64,000 nucleotides of DNA from Kineothrix sp. MB12-C1 (GCF_030863805.1 NZ_CP132957.1:1426001-1490000); one strand, 5' to 3'. Positions 17,545 through 26,775 are shown, numbered from the stretch's first letter. The notes: generated by a model not told the origin, from the letters alone. Program-made: numbers and translations.

Positions 17545-18837
17545 TCAACTTACCTTCAGTTTGAATTTCTGGAGTTCACGCTCCGTATTGACAATATCAA
17601 TCTGTGCTCCAAGACCTTTCAGCTTCAAGTGGAAGTCTTCATATCCTCTTTCGATAAAGCGGATATCGTCTATTACCGTAATACCTTCCGCCGCAAGTCC
17701 GGCAAGTACAAGTGATGCACCCGCACGCAAATCAGGCGCAGTAATACTAGCCCCGGTATAACGCTCTACGCCGTCGATAATCGCCGTATTGCCCTCTACC
17801 TTAATACTGGCTCCCATTCTCGTCAACTCATCTACATATTTGAAACGGTTCTCAAAAATACTCTCTGTAACAATGCTAGTTCCGGCAGATAATCCTAGTG
17901 CAACCACGATTTGGGGCTGCATATCTGTAGGAAATCCGGGATACGGAAGTGTTTTAACATGAGTATGGGTCAAAGCCTTAGCGGATACTACACGCACAGC
18001 ATCATCCGATTCCTCCACCTCGCAACCGATTTCCAATAACTTGGCACTGATGGACTCTAAATGCTTGGGAATCACATTCTTCACCGTAACATCGCCTTTG
18101 GTCACCGCTGCTGCAAGCATAAAGGTTCCTGCCTCTATTTGGTCAGGAATAATAGTATATTCACTGCCATGAAGCTTAGATACCCCACGAATTCTAATAA
18201 CATCAGTACCGGCGCCCTTAACGTCAGCGCCCATACTATTCAGGAAGTTAGCAAGGTCAACAACATGAGGCTCTTTGGCCGCATTTTCAATCGTTGTCTT
18301 GCCTTCTGCCATAACTGCTGCCATCATTACATTGATGGTAGCTCCTACTGAAACAACATCCAAATAAACATGGCTTCCATGCAGATTCTCCGCATCGGTA
18401 ATAATTAACCCATGTTCAATTCTCACATCGGCGCCAAGAGCACGAAATCCCTTAATATGCTGGTCAATCGGTCTTAAACCGATGTTGCAGCCTCCCGGAA
18501 GCGCTACTTCTGCCTTTTTATATTTTCCAAGCAAAGCCCCCAATAAATAATAGGAAGCACGAATTTTTTTAATGAAATCATCCTCAATAACTAAATTGTG
18601 AATATGAGAAGCATTTATCTTTACAGTATGTCTGTCTATTCTATTTACAATAACTCCGATACTTTCCATTGCCTGAATTAGTACATTCGTATCGCGAACA
18701 TCCGGCACATTCTCTATTATTACGGTTTCATCCGTCATAATAGCCGCTGCCAGCACAGCAAGCGCAGCATTCTTAGCTCCGCCTACTTCCACTTCGCCCA
18801 CTAACGGATTTCCACCCTTTATTGCATATTGTTCCAT
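17545..18837 (-). CDS. murA: UDP-GlcNAc 1-carboxyvinyltransferase MurA
   Basis: A 430-residue enzyme transferring enolpyruvate from PEP to UDP-GlcNAc, the first committed step of peptidoglycan synthesis and the fosfomycin target. The N-terminal GGAKNAAL (19-26) and the mobile loop ALPGGCNIGLRP are present, with the active-site Cys at 117, so fosfomycin sensitivity is expected in principle. GFPTDMQPQ, the FENRF motif and DLRAGASLVLAGL complete the family pattern. Many Firmicutes carry two copies; only one is in this window. Its promoter is seen at 18930-18957. Confidence 0.96.
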   Translation of the reverse strand: MEQYAIKGGNPLVGEVEVGGAKNAALAVLAAAIMTDETVIIENVPDVRDTNVLIQAMESIGVIVNRIDRHTVKINASHIHNLVIEDDFIKKIRASYYLLGALLGKYKKAEVALPGGCNIGLRPIDQHIKGFRALGADVRIEHGLIITDAENLHGSHVYLDVVSVGATINVMMAAVMAEGKTTIENAAKEPHVVDLANFLNSMGADVKGAGTDVIRIRGVSKLHGSEYTIIPDQIEAGTFMLAAAVTKGDVTVKNVIPKHLESISAKLLEIGCEVEESDDAVRVVSAKALTHTHVKTLPYPGFPTDMQPQIVVALGLSAGTSIVTESIFENRFKYVDELTRMGASIKVEGNTAIIDGVERYTGASITAPDLRAGASLVLAGLAAEGITVIDDIRFIERGYEDFHLKLKGLGAQIDIVNTERELQKFKLKVS

Positions 18838-18929
18838 GGCGTACCCTCTATTTAATCTATCTTTCTATTTCGAATCTTTACCGCACGCAAAAAGTGCAGC
18901 AAAAGCCAACTGTCAATCTTATCCTAATG

Positions 18930-18957
18930 ATTATACCATAAATTGTCCATTTGTAAA
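18930..18957 (-). promoter_or_regulatory. Sigma-A promoter of murA
   Basis: TTTACA (18952-18957) and consensus TATAAT (18930-18935) are 16 nt apart on the minus strand, 93 nt before the murA start. Confidence 0.75.
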
Positions 18958-18993
18958 TGGTTCATTTCATTCCGGAATTTTAGAATGAATTTT

Positions 18994-20574
18994 TTAATTC
19001 AGATATTTCAAAGGGTTTACCTGGCTTCCATTTATTAAAATCTCAAAGTGGACGTGAGGTCCGGAGCTAATACCGGTATTTCCACTAAGAGCGATCTTCT
19101 GTCCCTGGGATACCGATTGACCCGCAGAAACTAAAACCTTACTCAAATGTCCGTATCTGGTCTGTCTTCCGTCCCCATGATTAATATATACAACATATCC
19201 ATAACCGCTTCCCCAGCCTGCCTTAGCAACTGTTCCTGCGGAGGATGCCATAACTGCAGTTCCTACCGGAGTTGCCCAATCCACTCCCTTATGGTAAGTG
19301 CTCGCTCCTCTTGTCGGTCTGCTCCTCGCTCCGAAACCGGAGGAAAGCCGTCCGCCGGAAAGAGGTTTAATATAGGTAGGCGGAATCTTAGTTCCCCTTT
19401 CCACAATCTTGGGAACCGCCTGATAAGTCACTTCTTCCTTTACAATCTCTCTTGAAGTCTCCGCATTGTTCCGGTAAGAGACAATCGCCACTACCTTTCT
19501 ATGCCCTGCGGAAGGCTCTTGCAAGGTCTTCGTCTCGGTCGTATACCAGTTATCATTGTCCACATATACAATATCCGCCTCGTAGTCCTCTTCATAATAT
19601 ACTTCTTCTACACGTTCCACAGATAACTCCGGCTCCGGTACTGTTACTATAATTTCATCCTCCACGCGGATAGTGGAAGTTTCACTTTCGATCGTATCGT
19701 TCATTTCTATCAGCTTTTCTATCGTCAGGTTGTTTTCTGCCGCAATTTTCGACAGCGTATCTCCCGATACCACTTCATATATCTGATTCTTCTCCTGATC
19801 CTTCGTCACCTCTTCAATAGCGGCGGCAAGAGACGTCAGCTTATCCTCCGCAAGGTAAGACTCCACTATCTCAATATCATCGCCAAACTCTAACGATATC
19901 AGGCCTAACTCATAATCCGAGAAATCCTTCTCTCTCGCCGGTTCCACAGCATCGAACATTTCATCCAGCGCTTCATAGATTCCTATCGATGCAAAAACTT
20001 CCTTCTCCGCTTCTTCTTCCTGTTTCTCTTCTCTTGAAATGATGTTTGCCGTCAGTACATTCAACTCCCTCGTACAATCCAGTGCAAGGTCTGCATAATA
20101 TTGTCCCTGTTCATCGTATTTATCGATAGAAGCCTGCAGTAACTGTAATACTTCGTCCTTGCTCGACAGATTCACAGTATATTCGTTTATCTTGACCGTA
20201 TAAGACCGATGAAGCGTCTTTTTGATATTATTTTCAAGTACGTTCTTCATGTTAGCGATAATTGCACCTTCATTATCGATATGTCCCCAGAGGACTTCCT
20301 TGCCTTGCAGCTCCATATCGCATTCAATCAGCACGAGTTCCTCACCGTCTCCGGCCATTATTTTTCTCGCTTCGCTCAAACACGTTTGTGCCGTTTTGCC
20401 GTCTCCAACCTTACCCACCTCGGTTCCATTTAAAAATACTGTAAACATATTGTCTCCCGTATTTTCAATTTTAACATAGGATGGCATAAAAAATATGCTG
20501 GCAATAACAGCCAACACAGCTATCTTAATTGATCTTATTTGTAATCTCTTATAATATTTCGTAACTTTTTTCAT
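18994..20574 (-). CDS. M23 endopeptidase with LysM and G5 domains
   Basis: A 526-residue envelope protein predicted to cut peptidoglycan cross-bridges. A single N-terminal membrane helix (about 15-31) anchors or exports it. LysM follows at about 265-311 (YEVVSGDTLSKIAAENNLTI), then a G5-type domain at about 315-396, then the LytM/M23 metallopeptidase. All zinc and catalytic residues are visible: H428 and D432 (HKGVDWA), H476 (RYGHL), and H507/H509 (GPHVHFEI). This domain order is common for clostridial cell-wall remodelling proteins linked to growth or sporulation. It is downstream of nothing obvious and 150 nt from murA. Confidence 0.93.
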   Translation of the reverse strand: MKKVTKYYKRLQIRSIKIAVLAVIASIFFMPSYVKIENTGDNMFTVFLNGTEVGKVGDGKTAQTCLSEARKIMAGDGEELVLIECDMELQGKEVLWGHIDNEGAIIANMKNVLENNIKKTLHRSYTVKINEYTVNLSSKDEVLQLLQASIDKYDEQGQYYADLALDCTRELNVLTANIISREEKQEEEAEKEVFASIGIYEALDEMFDAVEPAREKDFSDYELGLISLEFGDDIEIVESYLAEDKLTSLAAAIEEVTKDQEKNQIYEVVSGDTLSKIAAENNLTIEKLIEMNDTIESETSTIRVEDEIIVTVPEPELSVERVEEVYYEEDYEADIVYVDNDNWYTTETKTLQEPSAGHRKVVAIVSYRNNAETSREIVKEEVTYQAVPKIVERGTKIPPTYIKPLSGGRLSSGFGARSRPTRGASTYHKGVDWATPVGTAVMASSAGTVAKAGWGSGYGYVVYINHGDGRQTRYGHLSKVLVSAGQSVSQGQKIALSGNTGISSGPHVHFEILINGSQVNPLKYLN

Positions 20575-20849
20575 AGTTTATAACCAGTCCCCAAATACTG
20601 TTCCTTCATTTTTACATATAGTTCTATTTTGTAATAAAATTGTAACATTTTTATTCTATCAATATTTATTTTAGTTGTAAAGACAATCTTGCAAATACTT
20701 CTGGTGGATATTGGAAGTTACTATTCACAGCCAGCCAACGACGGCCCTATTTATCTATCACCTTATTGTCTATAATAAGCCGAAGTGCTAGAATGATATC
20801 ATGTATTAGCGTTTATAGTTCATAAGAAATTGGAGAAGGGAGGAGCGGT

Positions 20850-22067
20850 ATGGACGAGAAAAACCGGGAACGAATTATTTTTCATATAGATGTGAATTCT
20901 GCTTATTTAAGCTGGAGTGCCTTGCAAAATCTTGAAAATGGCGCTTCCGAAGATATCCGGGAGATTCCATCGATTATTGGCGGCGACATGGAACGCCGGC
21001 GCGGAGTTGTGCTGGCCAAATCGGTGCCGGCTAAGGCTTATTTGGTAACAACGGGCGAACCCATTGTAAATGCACTTCGCAAATGCCCTCACTTAACCAT
21101 TTATCCTCCGGACCACGCCCTCTATCATAGGCGTTCCCGAGAACTTATGGATTTCTTATATGATATTTGTCCGGACATCGAGCAGGTAAGCGTGGATGAA
21201 TGCTACATGGATTATACGCCGGTCGCAGGACGATACGCCTCCCCTGCGGAAGCGGCTCATATCATCAAGGATAGTGTATATGAACGATTTGGTTATACTG
21301 TCAATGTAGGAATTTCTAACAGGAAGGTGCTCGCCAAAATGGCCTCTGACTTCAAGAAGCCTAATCTGGTGCATACCTTGTATGCGGAGGAAGTACCTAA
21401 GAAACTATGGCCTCTTCCTGTTTCTTCCTTATATATGTGCGGTCGTTCCAGTCAGGAGACTCTGCGCAAATTGGAAATACTCACCATCGGCGACCTGGCA
21501 CAGGCTGATACCGATATACTTTTCGCCCATTTAAAAAGCCATGGTATCTTATTATGGGAATATGCGAACGGAATCGATTCTTCAGAAGTAATTACAGGAG
21601 GCATGGATCTAAAGGGCGTTGGAAATTCAACAACCCTCAGTGAGGATGCCATGACGCCGGAAGAGGCATATATTGTTCTCCTGTCCCTGGCTGAGACAGT
21701 ATCTGCCAGACTGCGAAAGTCCGAACAGCTCGCTGCTATGATTAGTACGGAAATCAAATATAATACCTTCCACCGAGTATCACACCAAACAACCTTATCC
21801 ACACCTACCTGCTCCACGGATTTCATTTATAAAACTGCCTGCGGGCTCTTCGATGAACTATGGGATGGTACCCCTATCCGTCTTCTCGGCATAAGGACTT
21901 CCAAACTTGTCTCTGCATGTTCTCCGATTCAGCTAAGTCTCTTCGATATACAAAACGAAATGGAATCCATGCCAATCTCGAGCAAACAGCAGAAGCTGGA
22001 TGTGGCTTTGGATTCCATAAGGAAACGATATGGACCTGACTCCGTTGTTCGGGGCAGTCTTTTATAA
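20850..22067 (+). CDS. dinB: Y-family DNA polymerase IV-like (DinB)
   Basis: A 405-residue translesion polymerase. The palm begins IIFHIDVNSAYLSWSALQNL and contains the catalytic VSVDECYMDY near residue 113, with metal-binding aspartates and glutamate intact. Helix-hairpin-helix and little-finger regions follow (TIGDLAQADTDIL, GNSTTLSEDAMTPEE). The C terminus ends without a clear QLxLF clamp motif but includes IQLSLFD, which fits a beta-clamp-binding peptide. The ribosome binding site GGGAGG is 6 nt upstream. No LexA box (GAAC-N4-GTTC) was found in the 275-nt upstream region, so damage inducibility is not supported. Confidence 0.93.
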   Translation: MDEKNRERIIFHIDVNSAYLSWSALQNLENGASEDIREIPSIIGGDMERRRGVVLAKSVPAKAYLVTTGEPIVNALRKCPHLTIYPPDHALYHRRSRELMDFLYDICPDIEQVSVDECYMDYTPVAGRYASPAEAAHIIKDSVYERFGYTVNVGISNRKVLAKMASDFKKPNLVHTLYAEEVPKKLWPLPVSSLYMCGRSSQETLRKLEILTIGDLAQADTDILFAHLKSHGILLWEYANGIDSSEVITGGMDLKGVGNSTTLSEDAMTPEEAYIVLLSLAETVSARLRKSEQLAAMISTEIKYNTFHRVSHQTTLSTPTCSTDFIYKTACGLFDELWDGTPIRLLGIRTSKLVSACSPIQLSLFDIQNEMESMPISSKQQKLDVALDSIRKRYGPDSVVRGSLL

Positions 22068-22084
22068 TCATAGGAAATACCTTA

Positions 22085-22651
22085 TCACTTTTTCTTTCTT
22101 ACACTAAATCCAAAGGTTCCTATCTGCTCGCCAATCGACATGTAGGAACCGTGGGAATATACGATGGGGGATGCCTCGTTGAAATGAAATTTCTGCTTTT
22201 CATCCATATACTTTTCATCCGCATGCACCGCTACTACTCTGGCAATAAACATGTCATGAGTCCCCAGCTTTTTAATCTCTTCCACCTTACATTCGATATT
22301 GACAGGACTTTCCTTCAGCATGGGAGCCTTCACCACATCTCCCGGAATTGCCGTCAAATTCAGCTCTTTCCATTTATCGATATCTCTTCCGCTTCTGACA
22401 CCGCAGTAATCTGTCGCAAAACAAAGTTCCTCTGTCGTTAAGTTAATGACAAATTCCCCGGTCTCTTCTATCATATGGTAGGAATACCGTTGCGGCCTCA
22501 CCGATATGGATACCATCGGCGGGTCGCTGCAAATCGTTCCTGCCCATGCAACTGTAAATATATTCTTCTCTCCGTTTTTATCCGCTGCACTCACCAATAC
22601 AACAGGAAGCGGGTACAACATATTTCCCGGTTTCCAGCTTTGCTTTCCCAT
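22085..22651 (-). CDS. Flavin reductase family (FMN-binding) protein
   Basis: A 188-residue flavin reductase-like protein (DIM6/NTAB type). Typical blocks are LPVVLVSAADKNGEKNIFTVAWAG near the N terminus, DPPMVSISVRPQRYSYHMI, EFVINL, and the C-terminal HGSYMSIGEQIGTFGFSVRKK. Such proteins bind FMN and reduce flavins or act as oxidoreductases; a specific substrate cannot be named. It starts 2 nt after the stop of the tail-anchored protein gene, so the two are co-transcribed. It converges on dinB with only 17 nt between the two stops, and no obvious terminator there. Confidence 0.88.
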   Translation of the reverse strand: MGKQSWKPGNMLYPLPVVLVSAADKNGEKNIFTVAWAGTICSDPPMVSISVRPQRYSYHMIEETGEFVINLTTEELCFATDYCGVRSGRDIDKWKELNLTAIPGDVVKAPMLKESPVNIECKVEEIKKLGTHDMFIARVVAVHADEKYMDEKQKFHFNEASPIVYSHGSYMSIGEQIGTFGFSVRKKK

Positions 22652-22653
22652 AT

Positions 22654-23250
22654 TTAGAAAACCCCCATGACATGAGCAATTAAGAGTCCCATATTTGCAA
22701 GAGATATAATAAGAGTCGTAACGGCAAGTGCAAAAATGCCTTTGCTCTTTTTCCGGTTAGCCTCATTTATTGTATTCACGCTCGCTAACGCTTCTGCACC
22801 GAATCCCATAAGCGCTCGCGTCTGTTTCTCTATTTCTTCCACAAGTACCGCTTGTACATTGCGGTATACTTTCACATTTTCTTTGTGTACAAAGTCATCC
22901 GCTTGTTTAAAAAGTTCTTCCAACTTTGTCTCTATTTCAATTTTCTTCTCTTCTTCACCTTTTGCCGACTGAATTTTCATAATACATTCTTCGGTCAGCT
23001 TCTCGATTCCCTGATTGCTTTCTGAAAAAAGATTATCAATCTGAACCCCAATACTCTGAAACAGCTCCTGAAGACGCTGTTCACTTTCTACATTTTTCAA
23101 ATTCAACTTCCGCATCTCCTGCATGCAAGCATTGTATTCTGCCACCTGCAACTGAAGACGCTCAATCTGCGCTGCATCTGCTGCAGAATTCGCCCGAATC
23201 ACTTCCTGTGAACTTAACTTCTGAGCAATTTTATCCATAAAATTATCCAT
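22654..23250 (-). CDS. Coiled-coil protein with C-terminal membrane anchor
   Basis: A 198-residue protein of unknown function. ATG at 23250 is selected because GGGAGG lies 8 nt upstream; the longer frame from 23268 would begin inside that site. Residues about 1-160 are charged and rich in Gln, Glu and Lys with heptad-like spacing (IERLQLQVAEYNACMQEMRKL; KGEEEKKIEIETKLEELF), predicting long coiled coils. A single hydrophobic helix occupies about 177-195 (FALAVTTLIISLANMGLLIA) near the C terminus, a tail-anchor layout with the bulk in the cytosol. It forms a two-gene unit with the flavin reductase. No recognised domain was identified. Confidence 0.8.
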   Translation of the reverse strand: MDNFMDKIAQKLSSQEVIRANSAADAAQIERLQLQVAEYNACMQEMRKLNLKNVESEQRLQELFQSIGVQIDNLFSESNQGIEKLTEECIMKIQSAKGEEEKKIEIETKLEELFKQADDFVHKENVKVYRNVQAVLVEEIEKQTRALMGFGAEALASVNTINEANRKKSKGIFALAVTTLIISLANMGLLIAHVMGVF

Positions 23251-23414
23251 TCGTTTTCCTCCCGCCATGGTTTTTTCCCTTTTACCAACCGCTTATCCTT
23301 CTCAATATATCACGTTTTATATCTTATCATTTTTTTTTTTTATTTACAACCAGTTCGCTTCTTTTGTGCAATATGTTATGTTTTTTCATTCTATCTTTTC
23401 CCGGTTTGTAAAAA

Positions 23415-23468
23415 TTAACGTTATTTTCACACGTCGTTCATAGTTTATTCATAACTAATTGATATACT
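23415..23468 (+). promoter_or_regulatory. Array of five PhoP/PhoB-type boxes with -10 element
   Basis: Hexamers TTAACG, TTCACA, TTCATA, TTCATA and TTGATA begin at 23415, 23426, 23437, 23448 and 23459, each exactly 11 nt after the last. This is the spacing of phosphate-response regulator boxes (TT-A/C-ACA-N5 repeats). A -10 element TATACT (23463-23468) overlaps the last box. No -35 consensus is present, as expected for an activator-dependent promoter. It points to the right, toward no protein gene. Confidence 0.7.
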
Positions 23469-23469
23469 A

Positions 23470-23575
23470 AGTTCATAGCAAACGAGTGATATCGTAATGT
23501 TTTCATTACACATATAGATAAATTTTTTCATAATAGCCCAGGTGTCGAAAGATGTCTGGGCACTCCTCATTTTAC
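23470..23575 (+). ncRNA. Candidate phosphate-regulated small RNA
   Basis: Downstream of the box array there is no open frame, but two hairpins: GTAATG/CATTAC with a TTTT loop (23494-23509), and a 11-bp stem at 23536-23561 (GCCCAGGTGTC and GATGTCTGGGC) closed by a GAAA tetraloop. Three pairs of the second stem are G-U wobbles only if the plus strand is transcribed, which supports a plus-strand RNA. The 3' end is uncertain: it could stop here or run to the terminator at 23776-23827. This is an inference; it could be the remnant of a lost Pho gene. Confidence 0.45.
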
Positions 23576-23589
23576 GGACAAACTCTTCA

Positions 23590-23772
23590 AATTGTAATAG
23601 GAGCACTTTACTATTAGGATTCGGATATCAAAAGCCTCTCGACCAACTTGGCTTCGTCAATTTGCACTCATATAATTTCTTTCCAAAGTGATAAGAATAT
23701 GGTTTGATGACGTAAATGGTGCAAATTGATGAAATATATTGCTACAAAGGCTTTTGGCAACTGGAGTCTGAT
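23590..23772. repeat. Structured repeat, short copy
   Basis: It begins with a TAATAG/CTATTA hairpin (23596-23615 region), followed by CAAAAGCCT (23629-23637) pairing with AGGCTTTTG at about 23748-23756, and TCGTCAATTTGCAC near 23653-23666 pairing with GTGCAAATTGATGAAA at 23719-23734. The same order of blocks occurs at 63715-64000, where the interior is about 170 nt longer. This copy looks like an internal-deletion form. Confidence 0.75.
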
Positions 23773-23775
23773 TAT

Positions 23776-23827
23776 AAAAACACTTCATATCCAGAGCATA
23801 TTATCGCCCATGATATGAAGTGTTTTT
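23776..23827. terminator. Bidirectional terminator after the alarmone synthetase
   Basis: A perfect 16-bp stem, 23776-23791 with 23812-23827 (AAAAACACTTCATATC type), has T-runs on both strands. It lies 20 nt past the minus-strand synthetase stop and would also end any plus-strand transcript from the Pho promoter. Confidence 0.92.
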
Positions 23828-23847
23828 ATTAGAACTATTTTAATAAC

Positions 23848-24483
23848 TTATTGTTCGCTCAGCTTCTGTACCTTTTCATTCAAAAGAAGCATTCTGGCAT
23901 CCAGATCGGAAACCATCTTAGCACATTCCACCAATTCTTCTTTAATGGAGTTCGGGGCATTCCCTTCAAATTTATAATGAATCTTGTGCTCCAGGCTGGC
24001 CCAGAAGTCCATGGCAACCGTTCGTATCTGAATCTCTACCTTCGTATCTACGATTCGGTCGGAAAGGTATACAGGAACTGTCGCAAGCATATGATAACTC
24101 TTATATCCGCTCACTTTAGGACTCTTAATATAATCCTTCACCGAAATAATCTTAATATCACTTTGGTTAGTGATCATATCTGCTATTTCATAGATATCGG
24201 AACTAAAGGAACAAATCACCCTGATTCCCGCTATATCATTTACATACTTTACCATATTTTCTATGGTAGATTCATAACCATTCTTTTTTAACTTTTTAAC
24301 AATACTTTCTGATGTCTTTATTCTCGATTTAATATGCTCAATCGGATTATATCTATGTACATGCTGAAATTCATCATTCAGTATTTCCAATTTAGTAGAT
24401 ATCTGCTTGAGTGCCGAATTATAAATTAAAATGACCTCTTTCCAATTATCTACATCACTATCTCTTTCTACTCTCAGTTCCAT
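23848..24483 (-). CDS. Small alarmone synthetase (RelQ/RelP-type GTP pyrophosphokinase)
   Basis: A 211-residue stand-alone synthetase that moves pyrophosphate from ATP to GDP or GTP to make (p)ppGpp. The RelA/SpoT synthetase fold is shown by DIAGIRVICSF, DYIKSPKVSGYKSYHML (the G-loop/substrate segment) and VEIQIRTVAMDFWASLEHKIHYK. No HD hydrolase, TGS or ACT domain is present, so it is of the RelP/RelQ class regulated by transcription or allostery. An extended -10 (TGGTATAAT, 24578-24583) lies about 95 nt upstream. It has its own terminator and is monocistronic. RelQ versus RelP cannot be separated by eye. Confidence 0.93.
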   Translation of the reverse strand: MELRVERDSDVDNWKEVILIYNSALKQISTKLEILNDEFQHVHRYNPIEHIKSRIKTSESIVKKLKKNGYESTIENMVKYVNDIAGIRVICSFSSDIYEIADMITNQSDIKIISVKDYIKSPKVSGYKSYHMLATVPVYLSDRIVDTKVEIQIRTVAMDFWASLEHKIHYKFEGNAPNSIKEELVECAKMVSDLDARMLLLNEKVQKLSEQ

Positions 24484-24751
24484 GCATTTCCCGCCTTACT
24501 TAAACATTTATAATACCCTGATTTCTTACTTGATTCCTTACGGCACCTATACGTAATATCATCGCAGTTATTATGTCATTATACCATATTCTCTTTATGA
24601 ATGTGCATATTTAACAAAAATTTTATTATTTCTTAACTTTGATTGTATATTTATGCTTTTTTGTTCGTTCCTCCTTAAACTCACACCATACATTCATATG
24701 CGGGAAAAACTAAATTATTCCACTTGAATAACTCTAAAGCTTATCTTTATA

Positions 24752-26434
24752 TTAGCCCCTTAATTGGAACTGCGCCAACAGACTCTGTAAGCTTTGCGAT
24801 TGTGCGCTCTGTTCTTCACCGGCAGCAGCCGTCTCCTCGGTTGCTGCGGAGTTACTTTGAACTTTATCCGATATCATAATAATACTTTCCATCGCGCTTC
24901 GTATCTGCTGCGCTTGTGTATTGGCAAGATTCGCCACTTCGTTCATATTCCTCATGCTTTCTCCTGCCATATGATCCGCTTTACCCATGGCCTCCTGTGT
25001 TTCCCTGGAAAGAGTAATTCCATATTCTACCGCTTCTATCGTGCGGCGCACCAGCTCTTCTGTACCCTTCACAGCTTCCAGGGAATCTCCTGCCAGCTCT
25101 TTTACTTCTTCTGCTACTACCGCGAATCCTCTTCCTGCTTCTCCGGCCCTTGCTGCTTCAATCGCCGCATTCAAAGCCAATAGATTCGTCTGGTCTGCAA
25201 TTCCGCTAATCGTCGATGTTATACTGCTTATTTCTTCCGCACAGGTTCGAATAACTCCCATAGCTTCGTTGAGTTCAGTCATTTTATGATTTCCCTCATC
25301 CAGGCATGATCCAACTTCGTCAGTGACCCGTTTCGTTTCTTCTGCCTGCTTCGAAGTGTTCTCTATACTTTCACTCACTTCCTCCATATTCCTTGTAAGC
25401 ATATCCACCGCACTCGCTTGGTCTGTACTTCCTTCCGCAAGATTCTGAGCCGCCTGTGCCATCTGCTCTGCTCCCAGCCCTACTTGCTCCGCCGTTTCCT
25501 TTATTGTACCGAAAACTTGATTCATATTATCTATAATTGTCTGTACCGACTCCCTTATCTCAAGAAAATCTCCCACATATTCGGCATGGACCGAATGTCT
25601 CATGTCACCTTGTGAAAGGTAATCTAAGATTCTTGACATATCTCCGATTACTTCTTTTAAGTATTGTTTGGTATGTATGATGGCTCCGATCAATCTCCCC
25701 ATCTCAGTCTCATCTGCCGTGAGCTCAAATTCTTCATTCAGCTTGCCTTCGGAAACACTTACCATCTGCGCCTCAATAAGCTGTAACGGCCCAATAAGTT
25801 CCTTTCTTACAAACATGGAATAAGTTCTCTGGGTAATGATAACAAAAATCATAATTACAAATAAAATAATATCTAAAATATAAGCAATTATAAGTATTTG
25901 ATTTCTTTCCTTTACCATCCTTTCCGAAAGGGAACTGATGAACGTCTCTGTATCCGATGCGATCTTATCGATTCCCTGTTTGTATTCTTCCCCATAAACA
26001 TAATCTGTGGCAGTCTGCAAATCTCCGCCTTTTACCGCTTCCATAGCCAAGGTTTCCAAAGGAATCAACTCATTGGACAGATTACCAATGGTTTCGATCA
26101 TTCCTCTCTCTTTATCCGTAATACCAATTTCTTTCATTATTTCTATCGCATGGTCCCTGCTTTTTACTTCATCTACTTCCTTCCAATAGTTATTATAATA
26201 ATTCTCTTCCCCTGTTACCGCATAAGCACGAACTTCAGATGTCAACAGCTGCGAGCCTTCGCGCAACTGAATGGCAGCCACAATAATACTTCTCTCATCC
26301 CGTAACTTATTCTGCACCATTTGGTTCGCCCAAATAATAATAAACAACATGAGTATACTGATGAAAATAGTTACCATCGATGTAACCGAAAGCCGTTTAT
26401 TCTTTGCTGACTGCATTTCTACTTTTTTCTTCAT
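24752..26434 (-). CDS. Methyl-accepting chemotaxis protein
   Basis: A 560-residue transmembrane chemoreceptor. TM1 lies at about 17-37 ([18 protein letters not shown]), an extracellular four-helix-type sensor at about 38-190, and TM2 at about 192-214 ([20 protein letters not shown]). HAMP follows, then the cytoplasmic signalling coiled coil. The highly conserved hairpin tip reads [20 protein letters not shown] and [13 protein letters not shown]. Glu/Gln-rich methylation helices flank it. No CheW/CheR pentapeptide is seen at the C terminus (QFQLRG). The ligand is unknown. No che genes are adjacent, so it depends on a remote chemotaxis cluster. Confidence 0.95.
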   Translation of the reverse strand: MKKKVEMQSAKNKRLSVTSMVTIFISILMLFIIIWANQMVQNKLRDERSIIVAAIQLREGSQLLTSEVRAYAVTGEENYYNNYWKEVDEVKSRDHAIEIMKEIGITDKERGMIETIGNLSNELIPLETLAMEAVKGGDLQTATDYVYGEEYKQGIDKIASDTETFISSLSERMVKERNQILIIAYILDIILFVIMIFVIITQRTYSMFVRKELIGPLQLIEAQMVSVSEGKLNEEFELTADETEMGRLIGAIIHTKQYLKEVIGDMSRILDYLSQGDMRHSVHAEYVGDFLEIRESVQTIIDNMNQVFGTIKETAEQVGLGAEQMAQAAQNLAEGSTDQASAVDMLTRNMEEVSESIENTSKQAEETKRVTDEVGSCLDEGNHKMTELNEAMGVIRTCAEEISSITSTISGIADQTNLLALNAAIEAARAGEAGRGFAVVAEEVKELAGDSLEAVKGTEELVRRTIEAVEYGITLSRETQEAMGKADHMAGESMRNMNEVANLANTQAQQIRSAMESIIMISDKVQSNSAATEETAAAGEEQSAQSQSLQSLLAQFQLRG

Positions 26435-26511
26435 AGTTCTTCTCCTATTTAGTTTGATCGCGCTTATCTTTAGTAAAATTTTGATAGATATTAAGCATTT
26501 ATGTTTGTTTA

Positions 26512-26541
26512 ATTATATCACTTTTTGTATATTTTTGTCAA
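26512..26541 (-). promoter_or_regulatory. Promoter of the chemoreceptor gene
   Basis: Consensus TTGACA (26536-26541) and TATAAT (26512-26517) are 18 nt apart on the minus strand, 78 nt before the start. A sigma-A rather than sigma-D motility promoter is indicated. Confidence 0.8.
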
Positions 26542-26672
26542 TATATCACATTAAATGTAACGTTTTTATATATTTTATTATGCACATTTACTAATAGTGG
26601 AAAATAATACACATTTAGTGAATATCAAATTCTACCTTACCTCTTTTAATACATTTTTTTATAGCATAGAAC

Positions 26673-26720
26673 CTTTTTACTATAAAACTTTTACTCTATA
26701 AAGCTTTTATGCTATAAAAG
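26673..26720 (+). repeat. Three tandem 15-17-nt AT-rich repeats
   Basis: Units CTTTTTACTATAAAA (26673-26687), CTTTTACTCTATAAAG (26688-26703) and CTTTTATGCTATAAAAG (26704-26720) lie head to tail, 55 nt before the 88-residue ORF. Each is itself an imperfect dyad (CTTTTA...TATAAAAG). They may be operator sites or a slipped promoter region. Confidence 0.6.
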
Positions 26721-26775
26721 AACGAAAGTTGGTGATATACTATGAACACTGAAACATTTTGGAAAGGAGATTGTT

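Noticed and set aside
20575-20849. LexA/SOS box upstream of dinB
   Set aside because: No GAAC-N4-GTTC or close variant in the gap; only a CTTATT/AATAAG hairpin is visible.
23536-23561. GAAA-tetraloop hairpin as a cyclic-di-GMP riboswitch
   Set aside because: The stem and loop are suggestive, but the conserved GEMM core sequences around it are missing and no gene follows.
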